Origin: Neomoorella stamsii
GTDB lineage: Bacteria > Bacillota > DSM-521 > Neomoorellales > Neomoorellaceae
Direction: 5' to 3'
Assembly: GCF_002995805.1 (NCBI RefSeq)
Contig: NZ_PVXL01000007.1
Location: 1 to 64,000, forward strand
DNA length: 64,000 bases
Both the position numbers and the translations under genes were made by a program. Each line of letters opens with the position of its first letter. Position 1 is the first letter of the stretch. The notes under the pieces are model-generated. The model was not told the DNA's origin. It was given only the letters and a program-made list of their open reading frames with translations, and did no database searches. Positions 57,827 to 64,000 of this stretch are shown here, one piece after another.

Positions 57827-58942
57827 ATGGAAACGTGGAGCACCTATCACCACCAGAAGGACCTGGCCGCCAGGCTCCTGGTCAAGGTAAAAAACCTGGC
57901 CGCCGCCATAGCAAGCAAGCTTGGCCGCCGGCCGGTAATCATGGAGGTGTGCGGTACCCATACGGTAGCCCTAGCCCGCACGGGACTGCGCAGCCTACTG
58001 GCTGGATGCATCGATCTGCGCAGCGGGCCCGGTTGCCCCGTCTGCGTAACCGCCCCCGAAGAGATAGATTACATGCTTTGCCTCGCCCGACAGCCGGGAG
58101 TCATCATTGCCACCTTTGGCGACATGGTACGCGTCCCGGGCAGCAGTGGTTCGCTGGAAAAGGCCAGGATAGAAGGCTGCCAGCTCCAGGTTTGCTACAG
58201 CCCCCGGGAAGCTGTGACCCTTGCGCGTTCCAATCCCGATCGAGAAATTGTTTTTTTAGGAATAGGCTTTGAAACTACAGCCCCTGCTGTGGGGCTGGCC
58301 GTGAAAGAGGCCGCGGCCCTCAGACTCAAAAATTTCAGCATTTACAGCGCCCATAAGCTGGTACCACCGGCCCTGGCAACCCTGGCCGCCGACCCGGAGT
58401 TAAAGCTGGATGGACTGCTCCTGCCGGGGCACGTCAGCGCCATCCTCGGCCGGCAGTCCTTTGCTTTCCTGGCTAAAGAATACAAGTTAACGGCAACCAT
58501 TGCCGGCTTTGATGCCCTGGATATCCTGGGGGCTATGCTGGAACTCCTGGTCCAGATCCAGAGAGGAGAAGCGCAGGTCAGTAACGCCTACCCGCGGGTA
58601 GTCAGCGAAACAGGTAACCTCAAAGCGCAGGAAATTTTAAGAGAAGTTTTCTCTCTGGCTCCCGCCAACTGGCGCGGACTGGGGTTGATTCCCCTTAGCG
58701 GGCTGAAATTGAATACTGCCTACCAGGCCTTTGATGCCACCCGCCGCTGGCCTCTGGAATTAAAGCCAGTTCCATCACCGGCCGGTTGCCTTTGCGGCAG
58801 CGTTTTAAAAGGCCTCTGCCTGCCAACGCAGTGTACCCTTTTTGGCCGTCGCTGCACCCCTCTCCGTCCCGTAGGTCCCTGCATGGTATCCTCGGAGGGT
58901 TCCTGCGCCGCCTACTACCGTTATTCCCGGGAGGCGGTATGA
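57827..58942 (+). CDS. hypD: Hydrogenase iron-cofactor assembly protein HypD
   Basis: About 371 residues. ATG 57827 is preferred; GTG 57803 is a possible earlier start. Motifs: MEVCGTHT with the catalytic Cys, GPGCPVCVT, GFETTAP and the C-terminal [4Fe-4S] Cys set (CLCGSVLKGLCLPTQCTLFG, then GPCMVSSEGSCAAYY). With HypC it scaffolds Fe(CN)2CO assembly. It sits between hypC and hypE. Confidence 0.93.
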   Translation: METWSTYHHQKDLAARLLVKVKNLAAAIASKLGRRPVIMEVCGTHTVALARTGLRSLLAGCIDLRSGPGCPVCVTAPEEIDYMLCLARQPGVIIATFGDMVRVPGSSGSLEKARIEGCQLQVCYSPREAVTLARSNPDREIVFLGIGFETTAPAVGLAVKEAAALRLKNFSIYSAHKLVPPALATLAADPELKLDGLLLPGHVSAILGRQSFAFLAKEYKLTATIAGFDALDILGAMLELLVQIQRGEAQVSNAYPRVVSETGNLKAQEILREVFSLAPANWRGLGLIPLSGLKLNTAYQAFDATRRWPLELKPVPSPAGCLCGSVLKGLCLPTQCTLFGRRCTPLRPVGPCMVSSEGSCAAYYRYSREAV

Positions 58943-59067
58943 ATTGCCGGGAGGTAGCTGGTAACATATTATCAGGCGGCTCAAATTAAGTCCCGCGGCA
59001 CCATCATAATACATCACGCCGGGAGTTATGTTAGGCCATTTTTTACCAGTGGAAAAGGAGAATTCCT

Positions 59068-60090
59068 ATGGCCGGTTACGAGCCCTTTAGCAACACTATT
59101 TCTCTGGCCCATGGCGATGGTGGCGAATTAACCCACCAGTTGATTACCGGAGTTTTTTTGAAATACTTCCATCACGATGCCTTGCAACCTTTAAACGACG
59201 CCGCCCTAATCCCCGGCCCGCCCTGCCGCCTGGCCCTAACCACCGATTCCTTTGTCGTCAAGCCTCTCTTTTTTCCGGGCGGCAATATCGGTACCCTGGC
59301 CGTCAACGGTACAGTGAACGACCTGGCCGTCAGCGGCGCCCGTCCCCTTTACCTCACCGTGGGGCTGATTCTAGAGGAGGGGCTGCCCCTGCCGGTCCTG
59401 GAAAAGGTAATCGCCGCCCTGGCCGCAGCCGCCCAGGAAGCTGGCGTAGCCATTGTTGCCGGGGATACCAAGGTGGTGGAGCGCGGCCACGGCGACCAGA
59501 TTTTTATCAATACCACAGGCCTAGGCCTGGTGGCAGATAATATTCACCTGGGCTGCCACCGCGTCCGGCCCGGCGATGCGATAATCTGCAGCGGCGCAAT
59601 AGGGGACCACGGCCTGGCCGTCCTCGCGGCCCGGGAGAATTTCGGTCTCAAGGGCCTTAAGAGTGACTGCGCCGCCCTCCATACCTTAATCCTGCCCCTG
59701 CTGGAGAATTTCCCTGGAGCCATTAAGTGGCTGCGCGACCCCACCCGGGGCGGGCTGGCGACGACGGTGAAAGAGCTGGCCCTCAGCGCTCAAGTTGACG
59801 TTATCCTCAGCGAAGAAGCCATCCCCGTCCATGACAGCGTCCGCGGCGGGGCGGAAATCCTGGGCCTGGATTACCTCTACCTGGCCAATGAAGGTAAATT
59901 CTGCGCCGTTGTCGAGAGTTCCGCCGCCGAAGAGATCCTGGCCTTCCTCCGCCGGCACCCCCTGGGCTGTGAGGCCGCCTTGATCGGCGAAATTAAAGAC
60001 GGCAGCGGCCGCGCCCTGTTGCGCACCACCCTGGGTGCCACCCGGGAACTCTATCTTTTGAGCGGCCAGCAGTTACCGCGGATTTGTTGA
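59068..60090 (+). CDS. hypE: Hydrogenase expression protein HypE
   Basis: 340 residues of the PurM-like ATPase fold: LAHGDGGELTHQLI at the start, TTDSFVV, NGTVNDLAVSGA, VAGDTKVVERG. It ends in PRIC, the canonical tail whose Cys carries the thiocarboxamide converted to thiocyanate. It completes the CN-ligand pathway with HypF and is the last gene of the operon. A 125-bp spacer separates it from hypD. Confidence 0.95.
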   Translation: MAGYEPFSNTISLAHGDGGELTHQLITGVFLKYFHHDALQPLNDAALIPGPPCRLALTTDSFVVKPLFFPGGNIGTLAVNGTVNDLAVSGARPLYLTVGLILEEGLPLPVLEKVIAALAAAAQEAGVAIVAGDTKVVERGHGDQIFINTTGLGLVADNIHLGCHRVRPGDAIICSGAIGDHGLAVLAARENFGLKGLKSDCAALHTLILPLLENFPGAIKWLRDPTRGGLATTVKELALSAQVDVILSEEAIPVHDSVRGGAEILGLDYLYLANEGKFCAVVESSAAEEILAFLRRHPLGCEAALIGEIKDGSGRALLRTTLGATRELYLLSGQQLPRIC

Positions 60091-60121
60091 TTCCTGGGGA
60101 ACAAAAATTTGCTAAGTAGGA

Positions 60122-60150
60122 TTGCATCGATAATCCCTTTTGTGTAAAAT
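60122..60150 (+). promoter_or_regulatory. Promoter of the 29-codon ORF
   Basis: TTGCAT (60122-60127), 17-bp spacer, TAAAAT (60145-60150). It lies just outside the left inverted-repeat arm. Confidence 0.6.
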
Positions 60151-60180
60151 TATGTCTAGGGAACTATTGGTAATCGGATA

Positions 60181-60222
60181 GGTCCCACCTACCGGGAGTA
60201 TTTACCGAATGGAGGTGGGACC
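60181..60222 (+). promoter_or_regulatory. Hairpin that would hide the ribosome site of the micro-ORF
   Basis: GGTCCCACCT (60181-60190) is exactly complementary to AGGTGGGACC (60213-60222). The second arm covers the Shine-Dalgarno GGAGGTGGG (60211-60219) before ATG 60224. This resembles translation control in type I toxin mRNAs. Confidence 0.6.
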
Positions 60223-60223
60223 A

Positions 60224-60313
60224 ATGACCGTTGCTGAAACGCTGCAACTTGTCGAGGTTCTAATCCTCTTTATCACCCTGGTGCTCCTGATTACCAAGGG
60301 GGAAATAAGCTAA
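60224..60313 (+). CDS. 29-residue holin-like small membrane peptide (type I toxin candidate)
   Basis: ATG 60224 with GGAGG eight bases upstream; frame ends at TAA 60311-60313. The peptide opens MTVAETLQLVEVLILF, has one hydrophobic helix (about residues 8-24) and ends with a charged KGEIS. Size, layout and the MTV-E-L start recall the putative holin-like toxin family of Firmicutes. It has a promoter, a ribosome-site hairpin and a perfect 12-bp stem downstream. Identity is inference from pattern; no antitoxin RNA is proved. Confidence 0.6.
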   Translation: MTVAETLQLVEVLILFITLVLLITKGEIS

Positions 60314-60314
60314 A

Positions 60315-60344
60315 GCCCTTGTACTGCTGCAACAGTACAAGGGC
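60315..60344. terminator. Perfect stem after the micro-ORF
   Basis: GCCCTTGTACTG (60315-60326) pairs with CAGTACAAGGGC (60333-60344) around a six-base loop. GAGTTT follows, so it is at best a modest terminator; it could act on both strands. Confidence 0.6.
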
Positions 60345-60440
60345 GAGTTTAAGAACCCCGGTAAGTGGGGCCCCCATGGGATCCGATTATCATAGTTCCC
60401 TCTTCTAGGTATAATTATTTCGTTTTATATGCCGAATGTC

Positions 60441-60463
60441 AAGCCCTGTAGGGGCTTTTTTAT
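60441..60463 (+). terminator. Rho-independent terminator before porB
   Basis: AAGCCC (60441-60446), loop TGTAG, GGGCTT (60452-60457) running into a TTTTTT tract. A TATAAT box (60410-60415) precedes it by 25 bp, so a very short RNA or final termination of rightward transcription is possible. Confidence 0.7.
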
Positions 60464-60480
60464 TCGAGGAAGACCGAGTT

Positions 60481-61296
60481 TTATCCCGGCAAATGGGCAA
60501 ACCTGGCCTGGGGCGCCAAGTAGTCGCGCAAAGGGCGGGGATGGGCGATTTCTTTTACCGTCAACCGACCGTTTTCGTATTCGGCCAGGGGCCATTGCCC
60601 GGTCTGGACGGCCAGGCGGGCGAGTTGCACCGTCAGGTCGCTGCGGTAGCCCCAGCCCGGCGGGCAGGGGGAGAGGACCTGGATGTAGGCCGGGCCTTCC
60701 ACCTGCATGGCCTTTTGCACCTTGGTTAGGTAATCCTGGGGGTAGCCGATGCTGGCCGTAGCTGCATAGGGGATATTATGGGCAGCCACAATACCCAGCA
60801 TATCCTTTTTGGGCCGTTCTTCCCCCCGGCCCACACTGCCGACAGGGGTCGTCGTGGTCCGCGCCCCTAAAGGTGTGGCCCCGCTCCGCTGTACGCCGGT
60901 ATTCATATAGGCTTCGTTGTCATAGCAGATGAAAATAAAATTATCGCCGCGCTCGATGGCGCCGGATAAAGCCTGGAGCCCGATGTCCACGGTACCGCCG
61001 TCGCCGGCCAGGCCCACGACCTTGACCCCTTTTTTCCCCCGGCGTTTCAGGCCGGCCACCACCCCGGAAACGGCCGCCGCCGTGCTGGGGAAGGTTACAT
61101 TGACGCAGGGAACTTTGAAGGCCAGTTGGGGATAAAATGTGGTTACCCCCAGCAGGCAGCTCGGCGTGGTGACAATAACCGTTTCCGGCCCCAGGACCTT
61201 CAGGGCCATGCGGACAGCGAGAATCCCGCCGCAACCGGCGCAGGCATAAGAACCCTGCACCAGTTCTGCATCAGGCAATTCTTTTATTTTAACCAT
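60481..61296 (-). CDS. porB: 2-oxoacid:ferredoxin oxidoreductase beta subunit (TPP-binding)
   Basis: 271 residues. The thiamine-diphosphate motif GDGGTVDIGLQAL ... NEAYMNTGVQ and the cluster cysteines CAGCGG (about 18-23) are present, with a C-terminal Cys in LSPCPPGW. It binds TPP and the first [4Fe-4S] cluster. It is the last gene of a delta/alpha/beta/gamma operon; pyruvate is the default substrate but other 2-oxo acids are possible. Confidence 0.92.
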   Translation of the reverse strand: MVKIKELPDAELVQGSYACAGCGGILAVRMALKVLGPETVIVTTPSCLLGVTTFYPQLAFKVPCVNVTFPSTAAAVSGVVAGLKRRGKKGVKVVGLAGDGGTVDIGLQALSGAIERGDNFIFICYDNEAYMNTGVQRSGATPLGARTTTTPVGSVGRGEERPKKDMLGIVAAHNIPYAATASIGYPQDYLTKVQKAMQVEGPAYIQVLSPCPPGWGYRSDLTVQLARLAVQTGQWPLAEYENGRLTVKEIAHPRPLRDYLAPQARFAHLPG

Positions 61297-61316
61297 TGGT
61301 ACCTACCTCCAGGCTT

Positions 61317-62492
61317 TTACTTCTGCCAGCCGCCGCTAACAACCAGTTCTTCGCCCCTGTCCTGGCGCCGTACCGCCTCCAGGCAATGGCGGAAAATATC
61401 TGCCAGTTCCTCCTGGCTGATATCGCGGCCGCCCAGGCCGCCGATAAAGCCGGCCACCTGCGGCTGTACCGGCAGGCCGGCCACGGCCGCTTTAATTTCC
61501 GTGGCCAGCACCCCTTCATAACCAAAGGAACAATCACGATCCAGGACGGCCACCACCCTGGCCCTGGTGAGGGCCGCCTGGAGGTCTTCCACCGGGAAAG
61601 GCCGGAAACTCCGCAGGCGCAAAAGGCCCACCGCTTCGCCCTGCCGGCGTAAATAGTCCACCACTTCCCGGGCCGTGCCGGCGGTGGCGCCCATGACGAC
61701 CAGCACCACGGCGGCATCATGGCAATAATAAGGGTCCACAAGGCCGCCGTAGCTGCGCTCGAAGTGGGCCTGGAACTCCCGGTCTACTTCCTTAATAACT
61801 TCTTTCGCCCGCAGCATGGCCTGCTGCTGGTAATACTTGAAGGCAGGATACAGGTCCGGCCCCGCACCAACGCCGAAGACATAGGGCCGCTGCGTGTCTA
61901 TGGTATACTCCGGCCGGTAGGGCGGCAGGAAGCGGTCCACGGCCTCCTGGTCCGGTACGTCCACAATTTCTTCCGTGTGGGAGAGGACATAGCCGTCCAG
62001 GCAGACCATAACCGGCGTCAGCACCTCCGGGTGGGCCGCAATTTTATAGGCCTGCAGGCAGGTGTCCAGGGCTTCCTGGGCGGTTTCCACGTAGAGCTGG
62101 ATCCAGCCCGTATCGCGGCAGGCAATGGCGTCCTGGTGATCGGCCCAGATGGTCCAGGGAGCCGCCAGGCCGCGGTTGGCCACGGCCATAACCATGGGTA
62201 CGCGGCAGCCACTGACGAAATGAAGCATTTCAAACATGTAAGCCAGCCCCTGGGAAGAGGTGGCTGTAAAGACCCGCGTTCCCGTCACAGCTGCCCCGTA
62301 GCAGGCCGCCAGGGCGGCATGCTCGGATTCCACCCGTATGTAGTCCGCCTCCATGGAACCATCAGCTATATATTCGGCTATTTTCTCCACAATGGTCGAC
62401 TGAGGAGTAATGGGGTAAGCGGCCACCACTTCCGCCCGGGCGAGCCTCACGGCTGCCGCCACCGCCTCGTTACCGTTCAAGTAGGCGCGCAT
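61317..62492 (-). CDS. porA: 2-oxoacid:ferredoxin oxidoreductase alpha subunit
   Basis: About 391 residues from ATG 62492; the longer frame overlaps the delta gene by too much. YPITPQSTIVEKIAEY opens the pyrimidine-binding domain, with ESEHAALAACYGA and TSSQGLAYMFEMLHFVSGCR following and domain II at the C-terminus. It forms the catalytic core with PorB. It has an overlap of 23 bp with the delta gene. Confidence 0.93.
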   Translation of the reverse strand: MRAYLNGNEAVAAAVRLARAEVVAAYPITPQSTIVEKIAEYIADGSMEADYIRVESEHAALAACYGAAVTGTRVFTATSSQGLAYMFEMLHFVSGCRVPMVMAVANRGLAAPWTIWADHQDAIACRDTGWIQLYVETAQEALDTCLQAYKIAAHPEVLTPVMVCLDGYVLSHTEEIVDVPDQEAVDRFLPPYRPEYTIDTQRPYVFGVGAGPDLYPAFKYYQQQAMLRAKEVIKEVDREFQAHFERSYGGLVDPYYCHDAAVVLVVMGATAGTAREVVDYLRRQGEAVGLLRLRSFRPFPVEDLQAALTRARVVAVLDRDCSFGYEGVLATEIKAAVAGLPVQPQVAGFIGGLGGRDISQEELADIFRHCLEAVRRQDRGEELVVSGGWQK

Positions 62493-62760
62493 CGTTACTA
62501 CCTTCTTCCACCAGGGCCAGGGCCTGCCGGGGGCACTCGGCCACACAGATGCCACAGCCCTTGCAAAAATCTAAATTCAGGCTAACTATACTTTCGCCCC
62601 TGGTAAAGCAGCCTTCCGGGCAAAAGAGCCAGCAGTTCAGGCAGTTATTGCAACGTCCCGGGTCCAGGACCGGCCGCACCAGTCTCCAGGAACCGGTAGT
62701 GGTACTCAGGCAGGGGGTCGCCAGGTTGGGACCTTTCCTCAAATCACCTTCAGCCAGCAC
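62470..62760 (-). CDS. porD: 2-oxoacid:ferredoxin oxidoreductase delta subunit (ferredoxin domain)
   Basis: 96 residues with two [4Fe-4S] motifs, CNNCLNCWLFCPEG and CKGCGICVAECP, in the usual 2[4Fe-4S] arrangement. It carries electrons to free ferredoxin. The GTG start lies about 50 bp after the gamma stop. Confidence 0.92.
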   Translation of the reverse strand: MLAEGDLRKGPNLATPCLSTTTGSWRLVRPVLDPGRCNNCLNCWLFCPEGCFTRGESIVSLNLDFCKGCGICVAECPRQALALVEEGSNDARLLER

Positions 62761-62810
62761 TGGCTACCGCCCCTTTCAGCCCGGCCAGCAGGTCACCTTT
62801 TACCTCTACT

Positions 62811-63386
62811 TTAACCCGCACTGGCAACAGCCTCCTTCTCAACCAAACCTTTTGCCAGGGCAAAAGCCTGCCTGGCTACGCTAATGTTTTTCGCAGCCAG
62901 CCCTTCCGGGAGGACGTCGGCAATGGCTTTTTCTACCGCCTCCAGGGAAAGGAGGCCACTTACCCCGGCCAGGGCCGCCACCATGGCGGTATTGACTATA
63001 GGAACGCCCAGGACCTCCCGGGCCAGGCGGGTGGCGTCGAGGTAATAGACCCTGGCTCCAGCCTGCACCCGGCTGGTTACCACCTCCCAGCCGGCATTGA
63101 TGAGGACCGTCCCCCCGGTTGCCAGCCCGGCAAAGACATCGGTGCTGTCCAGCAAGGTGGCGTCCAGGACCACCACATAATCAGGGTTATAGATCTGGCT
63201 GCGGTCGCGGATGGGCTGTTCATCCAGGCGGGTAAAGGCCGTCACCGGCGCGCCCCGCCTTTCCGTGCCAAAGGAAGGAAAGGACTGGGCATACCGGCTG
63301 CCGTAGAGGGCTGCCGCCAGGCCAAAGATGCGCGCCGCGGTAACGGCGCCCTGGCCGCCGCGACCATGCCAGCGAATCTGCAGCAT
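62811..63386 (-). CDS. porG: 2-oxoacid:ferredoxin oxidoreductase gamma subunit
   Basis: 191 residues. Starts MLQIRWHGRGGQGAVTAARI, the family hallmark, with SFPSFGTERRGAPV next. ATG 63386 has GGAGGTGG just upstream. It is the first gene of the operon on the minus strand. Subunit order gamma-delta-alpha-beta is typical of four-subunit Por/Vor enzymes. Confidence 0.93.
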   Translation of the reverse strand: MLQIRWHGRGGQGAVTAARIFGLAAALYGSRYAQSFPSFGTERRGAPVTAFTRLDEQPIRDRSQIYNPDYVVVLDATLLDSTDVFAGLATGGTVLINAGWEVVTSRVQAGARVYYLDATRLAREVLGVPIVNTAMVAALAGVSGLLSLEAVEKAIADVLPEGLAAKNISVARQAFALAKGLVEKEAVASAG

Positions 63387-63421
63387 TTTTCCACCTCCCA
63401 CCGGTTATATTTTACCACCAG

Positions 63422-63451
63422 GTAATATCAGTAGCAAGTAATATTTGTCAA
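63422..63451 (-). promoter_or_regulatory. Promoter of the por operon
   Basis: On the minus strand a consensus TTGACA (63451-63446), then 18 bp to TATTAC (63427-63422). It begins directly after the terminator of the upstream gene. Confidence 0.6.
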
Positions 63452-63453
63452 TA

Positions 63454-63477
63454 GAAAAACCCGGCGTTCAGCCGGGT
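63454..63477 (-). terminator. Terminator of the phosphomannomutase-type gene
   Basis: ACCCGGC (63459-63465) pairs with GCCGGGT (63471-63477), followed on the minus strand by TTTTTC. Confidence 0.85.
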
Positions 63478-63486
63478 AAAAATATT

Positions 63487-64000
63487 TTACTTGCCTCCAT
63501 GAATTAATTCCCTTAAGCGCCGCTCATAAAATCCGGCCAGCTCTTCAGCCATCTCCTGGGAAAAGGCTTCGCTGTAAATGCGGTAATGAGGTGTTTCCCC
63601 GTCAGGTAATACCAGGGACCAGCCGTCTTGATGGCGTATCTGGACCCCATCTAGTAGTTCCACCCCTTCAGCCGGTTCCTCGCTGATCAAGGTGCGCATG
63701 ACCCGGCCCTTGGCTTCCCAGGGACAGGGCACGGTCCGGGTGACGGTATGGACAGCCGGCAGGACGGCCACGGCCCCGGCCAGGTTCTCATCCCGCCGGG
63801 CCAGCCAGTCCAGGATATAAAGGAGGGCTGCCAGGGCATCCAGCTGCAGGTGTTGCTGCTCCGGGACGGCTTCGCCATCCACCCTAGCCATGGCTTCCTG
63901 GTGGATACCGGGATGGCTCTTCACTCGCTCTACCCTTCCTCCCAGGCGCCCGGCCACCAGTTCCACCACCCGGGATGCCGTCACCGGCAGGACCAGGCGC
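63487..64000 (-). CDS. Phosphomannomutase/phosphoglucomutase C-terminal part (partial)
   Basis: The frame is open to the right edge, so the 5' end is missing. The visible 170 or so residues match the last two domains of alpha-D-phosphohexomutases: AGRLGGRVERVKSH region, then GRVMRTLISEEPAEGVELLDG and the phosphate-loop area HYRIYSEAFSQEMAEEL. Spacing resembles proteins in which a nucleotidyltransferase domain is fused in front of the mutase. Which sugar phosphate it acts on cannot be told from this part. Confidence 0.75.
   Translation of the reverse strand, partial: RLVLPVTASRVVELVAGRLGGRVERVKSHPGIHQEAMARVDGEAVPEQQHLQLDALAALLYILDWLARRDENLAGAVAVLPAVHTVTRTVPCPWEAKGRVMRTLISEEPAEGVELLDGVQIRHQDGWSLVLPDGETPHYRIYSEAFSQEMAEELAGFYERRLRELIHGGK

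Larger units (their letters stand above)
60157..60404. repeat. Imperfect inverted repeat enclosing a micro-ORF (possible small mobile element)
   Basis: The left arm (60157-60196) read in reverse complement, CCCGGTAGGTGGG ... ATCCGATTACC ... ATAGTTCCCT, matches the right arm (60357-60402), CCCGGTAAGTGGG ... ATCCGATTATC ... ATAGTTCCCT. The right arm has about eight extra bases in the middle. The whole spans about 250 bp, has one small ORF, and lies between converging operons. Confidence 0.55.

Noticed and set aside
62740-62812. 23-codon minus-strand frame between porG and porD
   Set aside because: Starts in the porG tail and ends at the porD start; no ribosome site. It probably reflects repeated similar sequence around the porG end.
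1-64000. tRNA, rRNA, CRISPR arrays and transposases
   Set aside because: No tRNA T-loop/acceptor pattern, rRNA core, regularly spaced repeat array or transposase-like frame was seen by eye.

Overview
The window reads as chromosome of a thermophilic, anaerobic, acetogen-type Firmicute, most like Moorella or a close relative. This is inferred from gene content: an aldehyde:ferredoxin oxidoreductase, a four-subunit 2-oxoacid:ferredoxin oxidoreductase, a complete [NiFe]-hydrogenase plus hyp set, a sigma-54 activator beside a molybdopterin enzyme remnant, and moderately GC-rich coding DNA with strong AGGAGG-type ribosome sites and many GTG/TTG starts. No rRNA, tRNA, CRISPR array or intact insertion sequence was seen.

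Layout. (1) 1-9.3 kb: a broken molybdopterin oxidoreductase behind a sigma-54 activator, a CPBP membrane protease, a glycogen/alpha-glucan group (GH15, DUF4912, GH57 branching enzyme), superoxide dismutase and a PflA-like radical SAM protein. (2) 9.4-10.0 kb: a scar made of three gene fragments (HepT, M24 peptidase, Gfo/Idh/MocA). (3) 10-25.4 kb: a sugar or polyol regulon with an ABC importer, zinc dehydrogenase, NhaC-type antiporter, PFK-like kinase and GntR regulator on the minus strand, facing a class II aldolase, a TIM paralogue, a LarA homologue, a second GntR regulator and a TauE/DUF1634 exporter pair on the plus strand. (4) 25.5-36.2 kb: a hydroxy-acid or sugar-acid island (IlvD-type dehydratase, DapA-type aldolase, TctABC uptake system, 2-hydroxyacid dehydrogenase, second LarA, second NhaC antiporter, IclR regulator) with a repeated palindrome that is probably the IclR operator. 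(5) 36.4-39.5 kb: a TrpXYZ-like ABC importer behind an attenuator-like leader. (6) 39.5-49.4 kb: bacterial XPB helicase and partner, a nucleotidyltransferase toxin-like gene, a third GntR regulator, a HicB remnant, the AOR operon, a thioesterase, a decayed DUF4160/DUF2442 pair and an orphan NarL-type response regulator. (7) 49.8-60.1 kb: group 3b-like [NiFe] hydrogenase hydBGDA, its protease, and hypABFCDE in one compact operon. (8) 60.1-64 kb: a 29-codon holin-like toxin candidate inside an inverted repeat, the porBADG operon on the minus strand, and the end of a phosphomannomutase-type gene running off the right edge.

How it fits together. Regions 3 and 4 are two carbon-acquisition modules, each with importer, redox enzyme, C-C lyase, NhaC antiporter, LarA-type nickel epimerase/racemase and its own regulator. 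Their products would feed triose phosphate and pyruvate to ferredoxin-linked enzymes such as Por and AOR, and the hydrogenase would balance NAD(P)H/H2. Nickel is a shared demand (LarA and hydrogenase).

The most unusual things are the inverted-repeat-flanked micro-ORF with a hairpin over its ribosome site (60.12-60.46 kb), a LarA homologue with Asn in place of the second catalytic His, several decayed toxin-antitoxin loci, and several operator-like palindromes beside the local regulators.
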